Shown here: positions 61,483 through 64,000 of the stretch, piece after piece
How positions within the stretch are numbered: position 1 is the stretch's first letter
Layout of the letters: each line of letters begins with the position of its first letter
Source of the DNA: Caulobacteraceae bacterium UBA3198
Lineage (GTDB): Bacteria > Pseudomonadota > Alphaproteobacteria > Caulobacterales > Caulobacteraceae
Assembly: GCA_002363865.1 (NCBI GenBank)
Contig: DEWY01000006.1
Coordinates: forward strand, 434,001 to 498,000
Direction: 5' to 3'
Length of the DNA: 64,000 nt
Position numbers and translations under genes: made by a program
Notes under the pieces: model-generated
Databases searched by the model: none
Seen by the model: the letters and a program-made list of their open reading frames with translations, nothing else
Told to the model about the DNA's origin: nothing

Positions 61483-61608
61483 ATGGCCAAGGGCCAGAAA
61501 AAGTCCAACAAGGAAGTCCGCAAGCCCAAGCAGGCGGCCGCCGCCAAGCCGGAAGCCGCCCCGCGCTCCTTCCTCGACCAGGCCGGCGCCCGACCCGCCA
61601 AGCGTTGA
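61483..61608 (+). CDS. 41-residue basic conserved small protein
   Basis: ATG 61483, with GGAG eight bases upstream, encodes MAKGQKKSNKEVRKPKQAAA and a tail ending SFLDQAGARPAKR. Small proteins starting MAKGQ-x-x-SNKE and rich in Lys are widespread in Alphaproteobacteria as I recall, of unknown role. It is just ahead of the transglutaminase-like gene. Confidence 0.7.
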   Translation: MAKGQKKSNKEVRKPKQAAAAKPEAAPRSFLDQAGARPAKR

Positions 61609-61625
61609 TCAAGGCCTCTACCGGC

Positions 61626-62492
61626 GTGGCGCCTTCGACCTTCGAGATCGTCCACCAGACCACCTACCGGTTCGTCCGGCCCGTGGCCCTGCATCCGCAT
61701 CGGCTGATGTTGCGGACCCGGGACAGCCATGAGCTCAGTGTGCTGGACTTCCAGCTCAGCTGCGCGCCGACCGCCGACGTCACCTGGAGCCAGGATGTGT
61801 TCGGCAACCTGTGCGCGGTGGCGCGTTTCGCCCTGCCGTCCGAAAGCCTGGTCATCGAGAGCCGCCTGACCGTGGCCTCCCGGGCCCAAGCCTGGCCGGT
61901 GTTTCCGATCACGCCGGCCGCCCAGACCTATCCCTTCGCCTATAGCGACGATGAGGCCGCCGATCTGGGCGCCCTTCGCTTGCCCCAGCCCGATCCCGAG
62001 GTGGCCCGCTGGGCGCATGGTTTCGTGGCCGGGCCTGCGACGGACACCCTGTCCCTGCTGAAGGACCTCAACGCCGGCGTGCTGGCTGCGGCGACCTACC
62101 GGGTGCGGGACGAAGAGGGCGTGCAGAGCGCCGGCGAAACCCTGCGCCTGGCCAGCGGATCCTGCCGCGATCTGGCGGCCCTGTTCATCGAAGCCGTCCG
62201 CCAGCTGGGCCTGGGCGCCCGGGCGGTCAGCGGCTACCTGTTTGATCCCGACCAGACCGATCGTCAGGCCGACACCACCCACGCCTGGGCCGAGGTCTAT
62301 CTGCCCGGCGCCGGCTGGATTACCTTCGACCCCACCCACAACCGGATCGGGGCCGCAGGGCTCATCCCCCTGGCGGTGGGGCGCAGCAACGGCCAAATCA
62401 TGCCAGTGGCCGGCAGCTACGCCGGGTCCGCCGCCGACGCCCTGGGCATGGCGGTGTCGGTGAGGATCGCGCCAGTGATTTCGGCGCCTTGA
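61626..62492 (+). CDS. transglutaminase-like cysteine protease family protein
   Basis: The protein (288 residues from GTG 61626) has the N-terminal beta module FEIVHQTTYRFVRPVALHPHRLMLRTRD and the transglutaminase core with Cys in ASGSCRDLAALFIEAV, His in DTTHAWAEVYLPGAGW and Asp in TFDPTHN. The triad is complete. A TTG at 61605 overlapping the previous stop is an alternative start; GTG has AAGG upstream. Likely cytoplasmic, no signal peptide. Confidence 0.88.
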   Translation: MAPSTFEIVHQTTYRFVRPVALHPHRLMLRTRDSHELSVLDFQLSCAPTADVTWSQDVFGNLCAVARFALPSESLVIESRLTVASRAQAWPVFPITPAAQTYPFAYSDDEAADLGALRLPQPDPEVARWAHGFVAGPATDTLSLLKDLNAGVLAAATYRVRDEEGVQSAGETLRLASGSCRDLAALFIEAVRQLGLGARAVSGYLFDPDQTDRQADTTHAWAEVYLPGAGWITFDPTHNRIGAAGLIPLAVGRSNGQIMPVAGSYAGSAADALGMAVSVRIAPVISAP

Positions 62493-62557
62493 TTGCGCCC
62501 AAGACCTTTGGCAGCGTGAACGCCACAATCTCCTCACGCCCCGCCAAGGACCCTCCC

Positions 62558-62848
62558 ATGACCCGCAACAGCCTTCGCGCCCTGATGGCCGCCACCCTGA
62601 CCGTGGCCAGCCTCAGCGCCGCCTCAGCCCTGGCCAATCCGGCCGCCGACAAGTGCGCCGCTGCGCTCTCGCCCGAGGGCAAGCTGATGCACCAGACCGT
62701 CGCGCCCCATGTGCAGGCCGATTCCGACATCGAAAAGCTGATGCGCAAGCACCTGCGCGGCCTGGTCATGGGCGGCAAGTTGAAGCTCAAGACCGCCGAG
62801 GCCAATGGCCAGGCCGTCGGCCGCTGCCTGTCCCTGCTTAAGAGCTGA
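62558..62848 (+). CDS. small exported hypothetical protein
   Basis: The 96-residue product has a signal peptide (MTRNSLRALMAATLTVASLS, cleavage near ALA) and a mature part NPAADKCAAALSPEGKLMHQ with GGKLKLKTAEANGQAVGRCLSLL. Two cysteines may pair. AAGGA precedes the ATG. Function unknown. Confidence 0.78.
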   Translation: MTRNSLRALMAATLTVASLSAASALANPAADKCAAALSPEGKLMHQTVAPHVQADSDIEKLMRKHLRGLVMGGKLKLKTAEANGQAVGRCLSLLKS

Positions 62849-62912
62849 GGCCGGAGGCTGTAACCTCCGCCGTGGGCGGGGCGAAGTCCTAGGCGAACTG
62901 GAGGGATATCCC

Positions 62913-63473
62913 ATGAGATCGCTTGTCTTCGCCCTGGCCGCCGCGGCGGCTGTTCTGATGTCGCCCGCCGCCCTGGCCGCGCCGATCGACATCGGCCCCG
63001 CGGTGGGAACGAAGGCTCCCGCCCTGACCGCCACCGACGCCGCCGGCTCGCCCGCGAGCATGAAGGACCTGGCCGGCCCGCGGGGCCTGGTGCTGGTCTT
63101 TGTGCGCTCGGCCCGCTGGTGCCCCTTCTGCCAGGCCCAGCTGATCGACCTGCGGGGGGCGCAGGAGGCGCTGAAGGCCAAGGGCTACGGCCTGGCCGCG
63201 CTCTCCTATGACAGCCCCGAGGTGCTGGCCCAGTTCGCCGCCCGACGGGACATCGGCTATCCCCTGCTTTCGGATCCCAAGTCGGCGACCATCGACGCCT
63301 ATGGGATCCGCGACCCTCAGTATCCCGCCGGCCACATGGCCCATGGCGTGCCGCAGCCGGCCATCTTCATCCTGTCCCGGGACGGCGTGGTGCAGGCCAA
63401 GCTGGCAGAGGAGGGCTATCGCAACCGGCCGCCCACCGCGGTGGTGCTGGAAACGGTGTCACGGCTGCCCTGA
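62913..63473 (+). CDS. exported AhpC/TSA-type redoxin
   Basis: The 186-residue protein has a signal peptide (LVFALAAAAAVLMSPAALA) and a thioredoxin-like fold with RSARWCPFCQAQLIDLRG (CPFC, two cysteines) and GVPQPAIFILSRDGVV. This resembles peroxiredoxin-like thioredoxin-fold proteins acting in the periplasm. GGAGGG precedes ATG 62913. It converges with the serine hydrolase, overlapping by 15 bases. Confidence 0.9.
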   Translation: MRSLVFALAAAAAVLMSPAALAAPIDIGPAVGTKAPALTATDAAGSPASMKDLAGPRGLVLVFVRSARWCPFCQAQLIDLRGAQEALKAKGYGLAALSYDSPEVLAQFAARRDIGYPLLSDPKSATIDAYGIRDPQYPAGHMAHGVPQPAIFILSRDGVVQAKLAEEGYRNRPPTAVVLETVSRLP

Positions 63474-64000
63474 GGGATCAGGCGCGCCGGCGATGGCGGC
63501 GGGAATGATCCCGTCGTCCAGCAGGGCGTGCAGCTCGCTCACATGGCTCTCCTCCCGCGGGCGGGGCGAGGGGTCGGAGATCATCACCACGGTGAGGTCC
63601 AGGCTGGGGACCACGAACAGCATCTGGCCGCCATAGCCCCAGGCGAAATGCACGGGGTGACCCAGGGTCTCCTTGCTGAACCAGCCATAGCCATAGGCGT
63701 GGCCGCTCCAGGGCGAGCGGGTGCGCGGCGTCCAGCTCTCCTCGATCCAGGCGGCAGGCAGGATGCGCCGCCCCTCGATCTCGCCGCCCAGGCGATAGAG
63801 CTCGCCGAACCGCAGCAGGTCCCGCGGCGACATCATCATGTCGTTGCCGCCGAAATAGATCCCCTGCGGGTCCCGCAGCCAGGGTGGAATGGTGACGCCG
63901 AGCGGCGCGGCGAGCCAGTCGCGGGCGAGGCTGTGGGTGCTGGCTCCGGCCGCCCGGGTCAGAGTCGCCGACATCAGGTGCGAGGTCCCGGTCGAATAGA
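63459..64000 (-). CDS. serine hydrolase (beta-lactamase family), C-terminal part, truncated by window edge
   Basis: The frame is open to the right edge; the visible 180 residues begin YSTGTSHLMSATLTRAAG and include SLARDWLAAPLG, FGGNDMMMSPRDLLRFGELYRLGG and FAWGYGGQMLFVVPSLDLTVVMISDP. This is the C-terminal half of a class C beta-lactamase/esterase-fold protein with the YS(N/T)-like motif at the window edge; the SxxK Ser is outside. The GYGGQ motif replaces the KTG-type box as usual in this family. Confidence 0.87.
   Translation of the reverse strand, partial: YSTGTSHLMSATLTRAAGASTHSLARDWLAAPLGVTIPPWLRDPQGIYFGGNDMMMSPRDLLRFGELYRLGGEIEGRRILPAAWIEESWTPRTRSPWSGHAYGYGWFSKETLGHPVHFAWGYGGQMLFVVPSLDLTVVMISDPSPRPREESHVSELHALLDDGIIPAAIAGAPDPSGQP

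Overview
The window is a GC-rich (roughly 70% by eye), densely packed alphaproteobacterial chromosome segment. Protein-level resemblance of DnaA, CenR-type regulator, SerC/SerA, Coq9 and the ImuA-ImuB-DnaE2 cassette, a perfect CtrA box (TTAA-N7-TTAAC), GANTC clusters and a GAAC-N7-GAAC LexA box all point to Caulobacteraceae (Caulobacter/Phenylobacterium). This is an inference from recalled families; no search was run. No rRNA, prophage, IS element or CRISPR array is visible.

Layout. 1-1.46 kb: end of a chemoreceptor, a small exported protein, a 22-residue membrane microprotein and tRNA-Ala(CGC), all on the minus strand. 1.6-3.6 kb: yggT, DUF167, a DUF2939 lipoprotein and a dienelactone-hydrolase-like protein. 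3.7-7.8 kb: the translation/RNA cluster rbfA-truB-rpsO-pnp. 8-20 kb: the dnaA neighbourhood, with dnaA and rpsT on the minus strand, GDSL hydrolase, enoyl-CoA hydratase, TraB/GumN, mutM, then ubiE-ubiB and coaBC-dut, and zwf. 20-26 kb: otsB-otsA (trehalose), ligD, an HSL-type esterase. 26-29.3 kb: a pseudouridine synthase and a GGDEF protein, then purE-purK. 29.3-29.6 kb: a repeat-filled spacer. 29.6-37 kb: coq9, rpsU (apparent CTG start), ftsH, folP, an SDR, thiD, a nucleotidyltransferase-like protein and a PhzF-like protein. 37-40.8 kb: an exported protein, a hybrid histidine kinase, a probable CtrA-controlled gene and a membrane protein preceded by a perfect hairpin. 40.9-43.7 kb: serC-serA. 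45.3-51.3 kb: the LexA-controlled translesion operon imuA-imuB-VOC-dnaE2. 51-64 kb: carboxylesterase, L,D-transpeptidase, a CenR-like response regulator, a PIN-toxin pair, xthA behind a structured leader, lolA, a PLP enzyme, amidohydrolase, GNAT, TylF-like methyltransferase, tiny genes, a transglutaminase-like protease, a redoxin and a truncated serine hydrolase.

How the parts connect. Most genes are core housekeeping: ribosome maturation and RNA decay, replication initiation, nucleotide-pool and DNA repair (dut, mutM, xthA, ligD, imuAB-dnaE2), ubiquinone synthesis (ubiE, ubiB, coq9), purine, folate, thiamine, CoA and serine synthesis, and envelope quality control (ftsH, lolA, L,D-transpeptidase, CenR-like). 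The less explained material lies between genes: a promoter-hairpins-terminator unit ahead of xthA, hairpins that bury ribosome binding sites, REPIN-like palindromic doublets, and a TA-like pair whose upstream partner is not a classical VapB.
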